Shown one piece after another: positions 32,958 through 41,141 of a stretch of DNA of 64,000 nucleotides. The position numbers were made by a program, and so were the translations under genes. The stretch is from Amycolatopsis albispora (GTDB taxonomy: Bacteria > Actinomycetota > Actinomycetes > Mycobacteriales > Pseudonocardiaceae), in assembly GCF_003312875.1 (NCBI RefSeq), contig NZ_CP015163.1, forward strand, positions 5,394,001-5,458,000, written 5' to 3'. How positions within the stretch are numbered: position 1 is the stretch's first letter; every line of letters begins with the position of its first letter. The notes under the pieces were generated by a model. The model ran no database searches. It worked only from the letters and a program-made list of their open reading frames with translations, and was not told the DNA's origin.

Positions 32958-34516
32958 CGGCGCACCCCCTCAGCACGCACCACACGCGTGTTCGCGCCCT
33001 CGTTGGTGACGTAGCGCTCGAACGCCTTGATGCGTTCGTCGGAGACCCAGCCAGCACGCACCCGTACCGGTTCCCGCAGGCCCTCACCCCAGACGAACCC
33101 GACACCGGGGGCGTCCTCGCTGATCCGGTTCGCCCACGCCCCGCGTTCCCACGCGCCCTCACCCAGGGCAAGGCCCACGTGGGTCTTCGAGGTCACGCGC
33201 AGACACACCCGGCGGGGGAACAGCTCCCGCACCGGCACCGTGTCTTTCGTCGGCTCCTGCACGTAGCCGCGTGCGGTCACCCCGAGCGCGCGGCCCTGGG
33301 TGGTGATGATCGCGACCTTCTCCACAATGGACTCGCGGGTCTTGCGGTCCACGTACCGCGTCAGCGCCCCGATTTCGTCGATGTCCAGCACCTCTAGCGG
33401 GTGCTCGATCGAGATCGGGACGGACCGCAGCAGCCCGGCGAACTCCCGCTTACGGTCCTCCATCACGCCCAGCAGGTCATCCAGGACCGCGAGAGCGTCC
33501 TTTCCGGACACCGCGTACCGGGTGTAGATCCCGCGTCCGTAGGCGAGCTCCATGCCCTTGGGATCGATGCCGGAGAGCCGGACCACGCCGGTACGGATGG
33601 GGCCTGCCACCGAGATCAACGGCGACCACATCACCGAGTTCTTCCCCGCGCCGGTCGCGCCGACCACGAGCGTGTGCGCACCGGGGCCGGTCAACGGCAC
33701 CGACCACACCCCGCCGTACTCCGTGCGCCCAGCAGGCACCCGCCGCAGGTCCACCCCATCGACCGGTCCGCCCGGCTCAGGCAGGTCCGCACACGCCACG
33801 GGATGGGCCAGCAGGTCCCGCCGCTGGAAATCCAGCGAGACCACGTTGGGTGCCAGCTCGCGCACCTGACAGCGCGAGACCTTCCGGGCCGAAGCCAGCG
33901 CCCGCGCCGCGTCATCGAAGTCCTCGGGCTTTTGCCCCGGCACCAGCTCAACACGCACCTCATCCCACGAAGCGCCCGAGCGCACACCGAGCAGGCGAGG
34001 CACTCGCACCCCACCGCCCGTGGCAGACTCCGAGGACAGCTTGCGACGGCCGACCAGGTTCACCGTCACGTGCACCGGTACCGCCGACTCCGACACGGCC
34101 AGCCCGCACGCACGCAGCCAGCCCGGCAGCTTGCGCCCGTAGAGCGCCCACCGCAGCCACCACGCCCGCAGGAACCGGCCGCACCAGTGATCGAACGGCA
34201 CCGGCCGCCACAGTCGTCCGACGATGAGCACCAGGCCCACCGCCCCGGTAGTGATGGCCAGCGAGAACCAGCCCAGCCAGTGACACCAGGCCGCCACCGC
34301 CAGCACGGCCAGCGTGGTCCGCCAGCGCGTCACGAGCTGCGAGCCCAGCCACCACGCCGCGCGGCCGAGCGCGTACAGCGCCGCACTGACCGCGACCAGA
34401 CCGGCCAGCGTTTCGGCCACCGCAGCGAAGGCCCGGCCGACCTTGGCCAGCACCCACACCACCACGGCCAGGCCGCCCGCACCGAGCAGCCACATCCCGA
34501 TTGAAGATCCATTCAT
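32954..34516 (-). CDS. FtsK/SpoIIIE-type DNA translocase for transfer (TraB/TraSA-like)
   Basis: 520 residues from ATG 34516. Four N-terminal membrane helices (about 5-110) precede an ATPase domain with P-loop GATGAGKN (about 287-294) and Walker B VLDIDEIGAL. Asn replaces the usual Ser/Thr after the Lys; related AICE proteins often vary here. This single protein moves double-stranded DNA between mycelial cells. Direct repeats of TAGCAACGT lie upstream. Confidence 0.92.
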   Translation of the reverse strand: MNGSSIGMWLLGAGGLAVVVWVLAKVGRAFAAVAETLAGLVAVSAALYALGRAAWWLGSQLVTRWRTTLAVLAVAAWCHWLGWFSLAITTGAVGLVLIVGRLWRPVPFDHWCGRFLRAWWLRWALYGRKLPGWLRACGLAVSESAVPVHVTVNLVGRRKLSSESATGGGVRVPRLLGVRSGASWDEVRVELVPGQKPEDFDDAARALASARKVSRCQVRELAPNVVSLDFQRRDLLAHPVACADLPEPGGPVDGVDLRRVPAGRTEYGGVWSVPLTGPGAHTLVVGATGAGKNSVMWSPLISVAGPIRTGVVRLSGIDPKGMELAYGRGIYTRYAVSGKDALAVLDDLLGVMEDRKREFAGLLRSVPISIEHPLEVLDIDEIGALTRYVDRKTRESIVEKVAIITTQGRALGVTARGYVQEPTKDTVPVRELFPRRVCLRVTSKTHVGLALGEGAWERGAWANRISEDAPGVGFVWGEGLREPVRVRAGWVSDERIKAFERYVTNEGANTRVVRAEGVRR

Positions 34517-34566
34517 CGGGCACCACCCGCCCCGAAAAGATCACAGGGCATTCGGGTGACCCCGGC

Positions 34567-34606
34567 TAGCAACGTATTGTTGTCATCGTTTATCGTTAGC
34601 AACGTT
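34567..34606. repeat. TAGCAACGT direct repeats in the transfer-operon promoter
   Basis: TAGCAACGT at 34567 and TAGCAACGTT at 34597, 30 bp apart, in the AT-rich region before the transfer gene. A third exact copy is at 38757-38766 beside attR. Probably operator sites for an element-encoded regulator (inference). Confidence 0.5.
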
Positions 34607-34624
34607 CATCTCCGGGTGAACAGG

Positions 34625-34674
34625 CGCAGAAGCGGTTGAAGGTTGGTAGCCAGATGGCCGCTTCTGCGTTTTTT
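34625..34674 (+). terminator. Plus-strand intrinsic terminator, possibly of a small RNA
   Basis: Stem CGCAGAAGCGG/CCGCTTCTGCG (11 bp), 22-base loop, then TTTTTT on the plus strand. No plus-strand gene precedes it; all neighbours are on the minus strand. It may end an antisense or small RNA started near 34500-34600. Confidence 0.6.
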
Positions 34675-34766
34675 AGGGTCATTTTTTGCGCACAAGGACG
34701 TGTTTATATACGGCACGTCCCTGCACGCGACTTGATCAATTTCTGTTCAGTTGTTCGCCGTGGATG

Positions 34767-35018
34767 TCACGACCCAGTGCAGTCCCTCACTCCTTCCTTG
34801 GCCTTCGAGCAGTCCTCGGACAACGCGCACGCAGCGGAGTTCCGCTCCGGCGGTTCGACCTCCAAGCCCTGACCCCGCAGCATCCCGTAGACAAACCCGC
34901 ACGTCTGTCCGATGCTGCGCGCCATCTCCGAAATCGACTCACCAGCCTGGTAGCGCCTACGCAGACCCCAAGCCAGCGGCCCAATCTCGTGTTGCCGAAA
35001 CTGCACCCGCCTGGCCAT
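34767..35018 (-). CDS. Small HTH protein, paralogue of the next gene
   Basis: 83 residues from ATG 35018 (GGAGGTG upstream). A resolvase-like HTH core: LAWGLRRRYQAGESISEMARSIGQTCGFVYGMLRGQG. The same pattern (RRRYxxGxxxxxxAxxxGxxxxxV) is found in the adjacent gene, so the two arose by duplication. Probably small regulators of the element. Confidence 0.75.
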   Translation of the reverse strand: MARRVQFRQHEIGPLAWGLRRRYQAGESISEMARSIGQTCGFVYGMLRGQGLEVEPPERNSAACALSEDCSKAKEGVRDCTGS

Positions 35019-35021
35019 TGG

Positions 35022-35249
35022 TCACCTCCTTCCCGAACGCATTTCGCGCACTAGCTTCTGGCTCCCGCCCCCACGCGCCCGCAGCGCCGCGCCGGACTCA
35101 GCCAGCAATTGGTGCACCGCCCCGTACGAGCGCCCGGTTTCGTCAGCCAGTTCACGAACCGTCGCCCCCGATTCGTAACGGCGCCTGAGTTCTTTGCCGA
35201 CCTCCGCGCGCGCTTCCCCGGTAACACGAAAGTGCTTTTCAAACTTCAT
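35022..35249 (-). CDS. Small HTH protein, paralogue of the previous gene
   Basis: 75 residues from ATG 35249, which overlaps the XRE stop (ATGA). HTH core: LRRRYESGATVRELADETGRSYGAVHQLLAESGAALR, of the helix-turn-helix type common in AICEs. The gap to the following paralogue is 3 bp. Confidence 0.78.
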   Translation of the reverse strand: MKFEKHFRVTGEARAEVGKELRRRYESGATVRELADETGRSYGAVHQLLAESGAALRARGGGSQKLVREMRSGRR

Positions 35250-35563
35250 TGCTTGGCGACCCACATTGTCACTTCCTTTCGGGCCTGCTGCGGCTCCAGT
35301 GCTTCAACTTCCCGCGCCAGGCGCGACATCATCTCTTCCCGGGGTATATCCAGTACGTCAGCCAAACGAAAAAGCGCACGCAGCTTGAAAACGAATGCCT
35401 CCGCACTGAGGCGGCACTCAATATTGCGCAAGGTGCGCACACTCAACTTGGCCAACCTCCCCGCGACCTCCAACGATTTGCCCTCCTCGTGGCGACGAGC
35501 CCGCAGCCAGGCTCCAAAGGGCGCGTCATCGCTGACCAGTGCGGCCGCTTTCCTCTGGCTCAC
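35246..35563 (-). CDS. XRE-family HTH protein
   Basis: 105 residues from GTG 35563, overlapping the upstream stop (GTGA). HTH: FGAWLRARRHEEGKSLEVAGRLAKLSVRTLRNIECR, then a helix LRALFRLADVLDIPREEMM, as in short Cro/CI proteins. It belongs to the regulatory end of the element's operon. Confidence 0.82.
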   Translation of the reverse strand: MSQRKAAALVSDDAPFGAWLRARRHEEGKSLEVAGRLAKLSVRTLRNIECRLSAEAFVFKLRALFRLADVLDIPREEMMSRLAREVEALEPQQARKEVTMWVAKQ

Positions 35564-35943
35564 CGCGCACGCTCCCTGTTTCCTGCACGCAGCCCGAGGC
35601 GGGAGGCGTTCGGCTCACTCACCGCTTCCAGGCGAGGCCGGACAGGCGGGGAGCTGTCGCCCAGCTCCCCAACCTGCCCCGCCGCCACAGCGGCCCAGCG
35701 CTGCGCCTGATCGGTAAACGCCTGCGCGGCCGACTCCACCGCCGCCACCACCCACCACGGCGGTTTGTGTTCGCCTGCCAGCACTGCCCGCCACGCCTGC
35801 GCCAACTCGGCCGACACTCGCGAATAACGTTCGACCACATCACGCGGAGCTGGCCGCAGCCGCGTCATGTCATTCGAGGCGTACTGGTACTCCTGGTAAA
35901 GCCGCTCCCACTCTCGAACTCTTACCCACTGTGGCTGGACCAC
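35560..35943 (-). CDS. AICE protein of unknown function
   Basis: 127 residues from GTG 35943. Trp- and Ala-rich helices (VREWERLYQEYQYA, ELAQAWRAVLAGEHKPPWWVVAAVESAAQAF), no membrane signal and no recognised motif. It overlaps the XRE gene by GTGA. Confidence 0.65.
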   Translation of the reverse strand: MVQPQWVRVREWERLYQEYQYASNDMTRLRPAPRDVVERYSRVSAELAQAWRAVLAGEHKPPWWVVAAVESAAQAFTDQAQRWAAVAAGQVGELGDSSPPVRPRLEAVSEPNASRLGLRAGNRERAR

Positions 35944-35975
35944 GACACCGGTTCCCTTCGCTGGTACGCCGACCG

Positions 35976-36446
35976 CTACGCGGCCTTACTTGCGCCATCC
36001 GAACCGGCCCCGTCCGCGCTGCGGCCTGCCGACTTGCCACCCGCACCCGAACGGACCGCCTTGAAGCCGGTCGCCCGGAAGATGAAGCCCTGGTACTTGA
36101 ACTCACCCTGACCCATCACCCGGGGCTCCGCCGTCAGCCCCTCCAGCTCCACCGGCCGAATCCCCGGAATCAGCTCGGTTGTCGTCGGTACCGGCTGCAC
36201 ATCAGCCAGCAAGGTCACTTCGAACGACGCCCGCTTCGCCTTCTCTTCGTCCGGGTCCGTCGCGGTGAACTTCCACTGTCGCAAACCGGTCACCTCATCT
36301 ACGCGTTGCCGAACCGGACGATTCTGCGCCTTATCCTCTCGTGACTGGAATTCGTTGTCCGGCGATACTTCGCCCGTCATCACAAGTCCCCGCGGGAACG
36401 CCTCATCGAACGAAATTGTGAACCGGTGACCCCTATTGATAGCCAT
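35976..36446 (-). CDS. Pra-like activator of replication, integration and excision
   Basis: 156 residues from ATG 36446. It resembles the AICE family annotated as plasmid replication, integration and excision activator: FPRGLVMTGEVSPDNEFQSR, a RQWKFTATDPD segment, VTLLADVQPVP and PVELEGLTAEPRV in that order, then a Gly/Ser-rich tail. In pSAM2, Pra turns on the rep-xis-int genes. The recognition is by sequence pattern only. Confidence 0.72.
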   Translation of the reverse strand: MAINRGHRFTISFDEAFPRGLVMTGEVSPDNEFQSREDKAQNRPVRQRVDEVTGLRQWKFTATDPDEEKAKRASFEVTLLADVQPVPTTTELIPGIRPVELEGLTAEPRVMGQGEFKYQGFIFRATGFKAVRSGAGGKSAGRSADGAGSDGASKAA

Positions 36447-36479
36447 ACGATTTGAAGCCCTTCTGTAGACCTGTATTGG

Positions 36480-36731
36480 TTAGCTGCTTGCTTCTTGGGC
36501 AATTTCCTTCGTCATGTACTCATCGCAGATCTGCGAAAAGCGAATTGCGTTGCGGGCTAGGTCCCTTGCGAAATGGGCAGCCAGTTCAGCACTTCCCGGC
36601 TCCTGGTCGATCTCCAGGACGGCCACGGCGTTCTGGCCGACCTCGATGACCATGGACGGGCGCCCGGCCTGGTCGGTGGACACCTGGGCCGAGTCGCCGA
36701 ACCTCGGCTGGACGATCACCCGCAGCGGCAT
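36480..36731 (-). CDS. AICE protein of unknown function
   Basis: 83 residues from ATG 36731, preceded by GAGAGGGAGA. It reads PLRVIVQPRFGDSAQVS, then VIEVGQNAVAVLEIDQEPGSAELAAHFARDLARNAIRF, an alpha/beta pattern without a known motif. It is the first minus-strand gene, 115 bp from the divergent XRE regulator. Confidence 0.68.
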   Translation of the reverse strand: MPLRVIVQPRFGDSAQVSTDQAGRPSMVIEVGQNAVAVLEIDQEPGSAELAAHFARDLARNAIRFSQICDEYMTKEIAQEASS

Positions 36732-36846
36732 GTCTCTCCCTCTCTCTACCTGCTGGTTTGGCACGTTCGTGCCCCTTGCTGATCACTTAACGCGGTAGAC
36801 TGGGTGGAAGGCCACGAGATGCAGCGAGGCTGCATGACATGCGCAT

Positions 36847-38073
36847 ATGCGGGAGGTGAATGACCGGGTGGAATCCTTCGGTGACCTGCTGAAACGCCTG
36901 CGGTCCGCTGCGAAGATGACTCAGAGTGACCTTGCGTCGGCCGTCAATCAAAGTCAGAGCTGGATCAGCCGCGTCGAGTCGGGTCAGGTGGGCATCGACG
37001 CCGACAGCGCCAAGCGCCTCGATGACGTCCTGGGCACCTCTGGCACCCTCGTTGCCGCCCTGCTCAAGCAGCAGGAGGACCCATCGCCGATCGTTGTACC
37101 AGGGCGGGACACCTGGGCCTTCAGTGACCTTCTACGCAAGATACACAAAACGAACGTAGGGTCTGAAACGATCGATCAACTCCACGTCATCACCGAGCAA
37201 CTTTGTTGCGAGTACGTATCGCGGTCCGCTGAAGATTTGCGCTTCGATGCCCACAAGCAGCTCGAATATGTTCAAGAGTTGCTGGCTGGTCCCACTTCAC
37301 TTTCCGAGCACAGAGAATTGCTTGTCATTGCCGGATGGCTATCCTTGTTAATAGGTTGCGTCAATTATGACCTTGGCTTAGCGAGGGACGCAGAAGCCGC
37401 CCGCGCGGCGGCTTATCAATTAGGAAAGGAAGCAGGCCATGGTGAAATCATGGCCTGGGCTTTCGAAATGAGCGCCTGGTTCGCGCTCACGCAAGGGCGC
37501 CTTAAGTCTATCGCGGACTATTCCAGGGCCGGGCTTGAGGCGGCATCGAACGCCTCAGTGGCAATTCAACTGATTGGGCAAGCGGCCAAAGCGCAGGCGC
37601 GAATGGGGGATAAGAGCGCGGTTAGGCGCGAACTGGACAAGGGTGCTCACCTGCTGGAACGGCATGAACGCCCGCTCCGTCCGGAGAACCATTTTGTGGT
37701 GGATCCGTTGAAATGGGACTTTTATGAGATGGACTGCTACCGGATGGTCGGCGAGGACGAGCGCGCGGCGGAGCATGCCCATGAGGTGATCCGGCTGTCC
37801 GAGCGCCCGGACGGCACGGATCGAAGCCCGATGCGCGCAAGTGAAGCGCGCCTGACCCTGGCTACAACTTCGCTGCGCGCGGGCGACCTGGACGGGGCCG
37901 TAGAGTGGGCGCAGAAAGCGTTCAGTGCCGACCGGCAATCAGTACGTAGCCTGTCGCTGATAGCCGAAGAGCTGTACCAAGAGACCCAGGCCAAATATCG
38001 CACGGACCCGGCTGCCACGGCTTTGAGGGAAGTTATCGCGGCGTTCTACGCGAACGTAAACGGCCGGGTATAG
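36847..38073 (+). CDS. XRE-family regulator with TPR-like repeats, AICE maintenance
   Basis: 408 residues from ATG 36847; GTG 36868 is a possible start. HTH: FGDLLKRLRSAAKMTQSDLASAVNQSQSWISRVESG. Helical repeats follow (AEAARAAAYQLGKEAGHGEIMAWAFEMSAWFALTQGRLKSI and more). It diverges from the Pra-side operon, so it is placed to repress or tune it, perhaps through the shared 115-bp promoter region. Some codons are AT-richer than host genes. Confidence 0.88.
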   Translation: MREVNDRVESFGDLLKRLRSAAKMTQSDLASAVNQSQSWISRVESGQVGIDADSAKRLDDVLGTSGTLVAALLKQQEDPSPIVVPGRDTWAFSDLLRKIHKTNVGSETIDQLHVITEQLCCEYVSRSAEDLRFDAHKQLEYVQELLAGPTSLSEHRELLVIAGWLSLLIGCVNYDLGLARDAEAARAAAYQLGKEAGHGEIMAWAFEMSAWFALTQGRLKSIADYSRAGLEAASNASVAIQLIGQAAKAQARMGDKSAVRRELDKGAHLLERHERPLRPENHFVVDPLKWDFYEMDCYRMVGEDERAAEHAHEVIRLSERPDGTDRSPMRASEARLTLATTSLRAGDLDGAVEWAQKAFSADRQSVRSLSLIAEELYQETQAKYRTDPAATALREVIAAFYANVNGRV

Positions 38074-38785
38074 CCACTGTCTCTCTGAGGCTGCTCATCC
38101 CGACTGATGCGCGTGGACGGCGCCCACCTTTTCGCGAAGCCTGCCGAATTTGGCTCTATGGGATCAAGGCGCCGCCGCCGTCGGCGCGCCCGTCACCCCG
38201 CGTCCGGCGGGGCCAGCCCTGGCGACACGGACGGCCTCCGCTCCGCTCTGGCCGCCGGTCGCGGGCGCCCCGCCGAACAGCAGGCCCCGCACGCGCGCCA
38301 CCGTCACCGGCCCAGATGCCCAGACGGCCACCCGGACAGTCCACACTCAGCGCATCCGCCGACCACTTCCCGTGGCTGGCAACGCCCTGGGCGACGGGGA
38401 CGGACACCGACCCAGCCCAAGACAGCATGATGCCCCGGCAGCCCACACCCCACAGGAGCTACCAGGGCTCACCACACCTATCCGCAACGCGGCTTCACCA
38501 ACCATCCCTCGCCTCTCAGCGTCTAACGGCGAACCGACCGCATCAAGGCGGGAAAGCGTGCCTTGACACGGCCAGCTCCCCGCTAGGGACAGCAGGGACG
38601 AGGGAAACGGAGCAGCACAGGGACCACCCGTACCCAACTCCACCACGCGCCTTGCCCCGAGCCCGCCAGGCCGTCGCCAGGCCGTCACAGGGCAAGACCG
38701 TCCCGGACACAACCGGACCCAACGAGCAAAAACCAGCAGCTCAGAGGGGGTGCGCGTAGCAACGTTCCCAGGTCGCTCCGGCCGG
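38074..38785. other. Right-end non-coding region of the AICE
   Basis: About 700 bp with no convincing gene; the open frames lack ribosome sites and normal codon bias. It holds the attR-side arm repeats (38667-38686) and a TAGCAACGTT copy (38757-38766). A replication origin or transfer locus could lie here, but I cannot see iterons. Confidence 0.55.
38667..38686 (+). repeat. Arm-type tandem repeat near attR
   Basis: CAGGCCGTC at 38667 and 38678, 11 bp apart, matching the pair at 29529-29548 in sequence, spacing and orientation. Confidence 0.6.
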
Positions 38786-38801
38786 GCAGTGGTTCTACGA
38801 C
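38786..38801 (+). repeat. attR core (16-bp direct repeat)
   Basis: GCAGTGGTTCTACGAC, second copy. The hydrolase reading frame resumes immediately after it. Confidence 0.92.
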
Positions 38802-39218
38802 AACCACTTCGCCTTCAACCAGCTGCACAGCCAGCAGCCCCAGACGCTGGCCTTCGCGCTCGCGGACTCGCCGGTCGGCCTGCTCGCCTGGAACGCGCAG
38901 CTGTTCAGCGAAACCCTGGACCCGGCGTTCGTCGTCGGCAACGTGGCCATCCACTGGCTGACCGGCACCTCCGGCTCGGCGATCCGGTTCTACTACGAGG
39001 ACGCGCACGCCGGCGAGCAGCCGGCCGAGCCGACCACGACACCGGTCGGGCTGGCCATGTTCGCCGGGGACTTCCAGTCGATCCGCCGGTTCGCCGAGCG
39101 CGACCACCAGCGGATCACCAGCTGGAACTCCTACGACACCGGCGGCCACTACGCCGCGCACGAGGCACCCGAGGTGCTCGCCGCGGACATCCGGCAGTTC
39201 TACGCCACGATCGGTTGA
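38802..39218 (+). pseudogene. Epoxide hydrolase, C-terminal part, split by integrated element
   Basis: 138 codons plus stop, in the frame that continues the hydrolase at 28801. It carries the cap and C-terminal pieces: PVGLLAWNAQ, the segment NVAIHWLTGT and GGHYAAHEAPEV with the catalytic His. No start signal directs its translation from the new context; ATG 38943 could give 91 residues. The reconstituted protein of 364 residues is close to normal for the family. Confidence 0.92.
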
Positions 39219-39260
39219 CCTCCAGCTAACTGGAGGTTGAAGGCTGGAGCCGTGACAACG

Positions 39261-40202
39261 ATGAGAGCGGTTCGGGTCAGTGGGTTCGGGGGACCCGAAA
39301 TGCTTCGAGTGGAGGAGGTCCCGGCCCCGGTTGCGGGGCCGGGACAGGTGGTGGTCGGCGTTGCCGTCGCGGACACCCTGTTCCTCGAGACCCAGCTGCG
39401 CAGCGGCTGGGGTACCGAGTACTTCGGCCTGACCCCGCCCTACGTGCCGGGGACCGGGGTGGCCGGGCGCGTGCTGTCGACCGGCGAAGGCGTCGATTCG
39501 GGCTGGGCGGGTAAGGAAGTGGTCGCCGGGATCGACGGCGGCGGATACGCGGAACAGGCCGTCGCCCCGGCCGAAGCCCTGGTCGAGATCCCCGCCGGGC
39601 TCGACGTGCAGACAGCCGCGGGCCTGCTCCAGACCGGCCCGGCCGCGCTGAGCCTGCTCGACGCGGCGAAGCTCCAGCCCAGCGACCGGGTGCTGGTCAC
39701 CGCGGCGGCCGGTGGGCTCGGCTCCCTGCTGGTGCAGTTGGCGAAGGCAGTCGGTGCGCACGTGACCGCCGCCGCCAGGGGAACCGAAAAGCTGAAGCTG
39801 GCCGCGGAACTCGGCTCGGACACCGTGGTCGACTACAGCACCGAGAACTGGGCGGACGGCATCGAAACCGACGTGGTCTTCGACGGTGTCGGCGGTGAAA
39901 TCGGGCAGGCCGCCTTCGGCACGGTCACCCGCCGGTTCTTCGGTTACGGCGTGCCGAGCGGGGGCTTCACCGAGGTCGATCCCGCCGAAGCCGAGCGCCG
40001 CGGGATCGAGGTCACCGGAATCGAGCAGGTCCAGTTCAACCGCGAGGAAATGCGCGCACTGGTCGAGCGGACACTGGCCGAAGCCGCGGCGGGCCGGGTG
40101 AAACCCGTTATCGGGCGGACCTTTCCGCTCGCGCGCGCGGCCGAAGCACACGCCACAATGGAGAACCGAACGGTGCTCGGCAAAACCCTACTGCTCGTCT
40201 GA
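39261..40202 (+). CDS. Quinone oxidoreductase-like zinc-independent MDR protein
   Basis: 313 residues if ATG 39261 is used; GTG 39252 would add three. GroES-like N-terminus (VRVSGFGGPEMLRVEEVPAP), then a Rossmann fold with VLVTAAAGGLGSLLVQLAKAVG and ending GRVKPVIGRTFPLARAAEAHATMENRTVLGKTLL, the usual end of quinone oxidoreductases. No zinc ligands are present. It reduces quinones or enones with NADPH. It lies 42 bp after the hydrolase remnant and 15 bp before a paralogue, so the original operon may have been hydrolase plus two reductases under TetR control. Confidence 0.92.
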   Translation: MRAVRVSGFGGPEMLRVEEVPAPVAGPGQVVVGVAVADTLFLETQLRSGWGTEYFGLTPPYVPGTGVAGRVLSTGEGVDSGWAGKEVVAGIDGGGYAEQAVAPAEALVEIPAGLDVQTAAGLLQTGPAALSLLDAAKLQPSDRVLVTAAAGGLGSLLVQLAKAVGAHVTAAARGTEKLKLAAELGSDTVVDYSTENWADGIETDVVFDGVGGEIGQAAFGTVTRRFFGYGVPSGGFTEVDPAEAERRGIEVTGIEQVQFNREEMRALVERTLAEAAAGRVKPVIGRTFPLARAAEAHATMENRTVLGKTLLLV

Positions 40203-40217
40203 ACGGGAAAAGGACAA

Positions 40218-41141
40218 ATGGCACAGGCAATCCGGTACGCCGAATACGGCGGGCCCGAAGTACTCGAGCTCGAAGAAATCGCGCTGCCCGAACCCGGGCC
40301 CGGCCAGGTCCGGATCGCGGTCCGCGCCGCCGGGATGAACCCGATCGACTGGAAGATCCGCAGCGGCGCGTTCACCCCCGGCCAGCAGCTGGCGAAGCCG
40401 CGGGGCACCGGTGTCGAGGCGGCCGGGGTGGTCGAAGCGGTGGGACCGGACGTGGACACGGTCGCGCCCGGCGACGAGGTGTTCGGCAACGTCGGCTCCG
40501 GCGCGGTCGCCACGCACGTGCTCGCCGAGGCCACCGCGCTGGTGCACAAGCCGGACTGGCTGAGTTTCGAAGAGGCCGCCGCACTGCCGGTGGCCGCCGA
40601 GACCAGCGTGCGCGCGCTGCGGTACCTGGATGTCCAATCAGGACAGACGTTGCTGGTGCACGCGGCGGCGGGCGCGGTCGGCCTGGTCGCGAGCCAGCTG
40701 GCGATCGCGCGCGGGCTGACCGTGGTCGGCACGGCCAGCCAGGCGCGGCACGAGTTCCTGCGTGAGCTGGGCGTGCGCCCGGTGACCTACGGCGAGGGAT
40801 GGGCGGACCGCGTGCGCGAGGCCGCGCCGGACGGCGTCGACGTGGTACTCGACGCCTCCGGCCGCGGGGTGCTGGCGGAGTCGGTCAAGCTGACCGGCGA
40901 CCCGGCGAAGGTGGTGACCATCGCCGACGGCGGCGCCGCCGAGCACGGGGTCCACTTCACCGGCGGCGGCCAGGACACCGTGCCCGCGGCGGAGGTGTTC
41001 ACCGAGGTGCTGCCGCTGCTGCGGGCCGGGCGGCTGCGCCTGCCGATCGCGAAGACCTTCCCGCTGGCACAGGCCGCCGACGCGCACCGCCTCAGCGAAG
41101 ACGGCCATGTGCTCGGAAAGATCGTCTTCCGCGTGGCCTAG
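40218..41141 (+). CDS. NADP-dependent oxidoreductase, MDR family
   Basis: 307 residues from ATG 40218. It starts IRYAEYGGPEVLELEEIALPEP, has AAGMNPIDWKIRSG and the nucleotide motif VHAAAGAVGLVASQLAIARG, and ends LPIAKTFPLAQAADAHRLSEDGHVLGKIVF. Zinc-free quinone/enone reductase type, paralogous to the preceding gene. Its stop overlaps the convergent YCII gene by 4 bp. Confidence 0.93.
   Translation: MAQAIRYAEYGGPEVLELEEIALPEPGPGQVRIAVRAAGMNPIDWKIRSGAFTPGQQLAKPRGTGVEAAGVVEAVGPDVDTVAPGDEVFGNVGSGAVATHVLAEATALVHKPDWLSFEEAAALPVAAETSVRALRYLDVQSGQTLLVHAAAGAVGLVASQLAIARGLTVVGTASQARHEFLRELGVRPVTYGEGWADRVREAAPDGVDVVLDASGRGVLAESVKLTGDPAKVVTIADGGAAEHGVHFTGGGQDTVPAAEVFTEVLPLLRAGRLRLPIAKTFPLAQAADAHRLSEDGHVLGKIVFRVA

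Larger units (their letters stand above)
29479..38801. mobile_element. AICE (pSAM2-type integrative conjugative element), 9.3 kb
   Basis: Bounded by 16-bp direct repeats within an epoxide hydrolase gene. Contents from left: tyrosine integrase next to attL, excisionase, RepSA-type initiator, FtsK/TraB transfer protein, two small HTH proteins, XRE, unknown, Pra-like activator and unknown (all minus strand), then a divergent XRE-repeat regulator. This is the standard AICE order of integration, replication, transfer and regulation functions. The integrase region is clearly lower in GC than the host. AICEs usually use tRNA genes; here the site is protein coding. Confidence 0.93.

Noticed and set aside
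38156..38446. Minus-strand small ORF near attR
   Set aside because: No ribosome site, no recognisable motif and composition like shadow frames.
29479..38801. Prophage
   Set aside because: No capsid, tail, terminase or lysis genes; RepSA, TraB-type and Pra-like genes identify an AICE.
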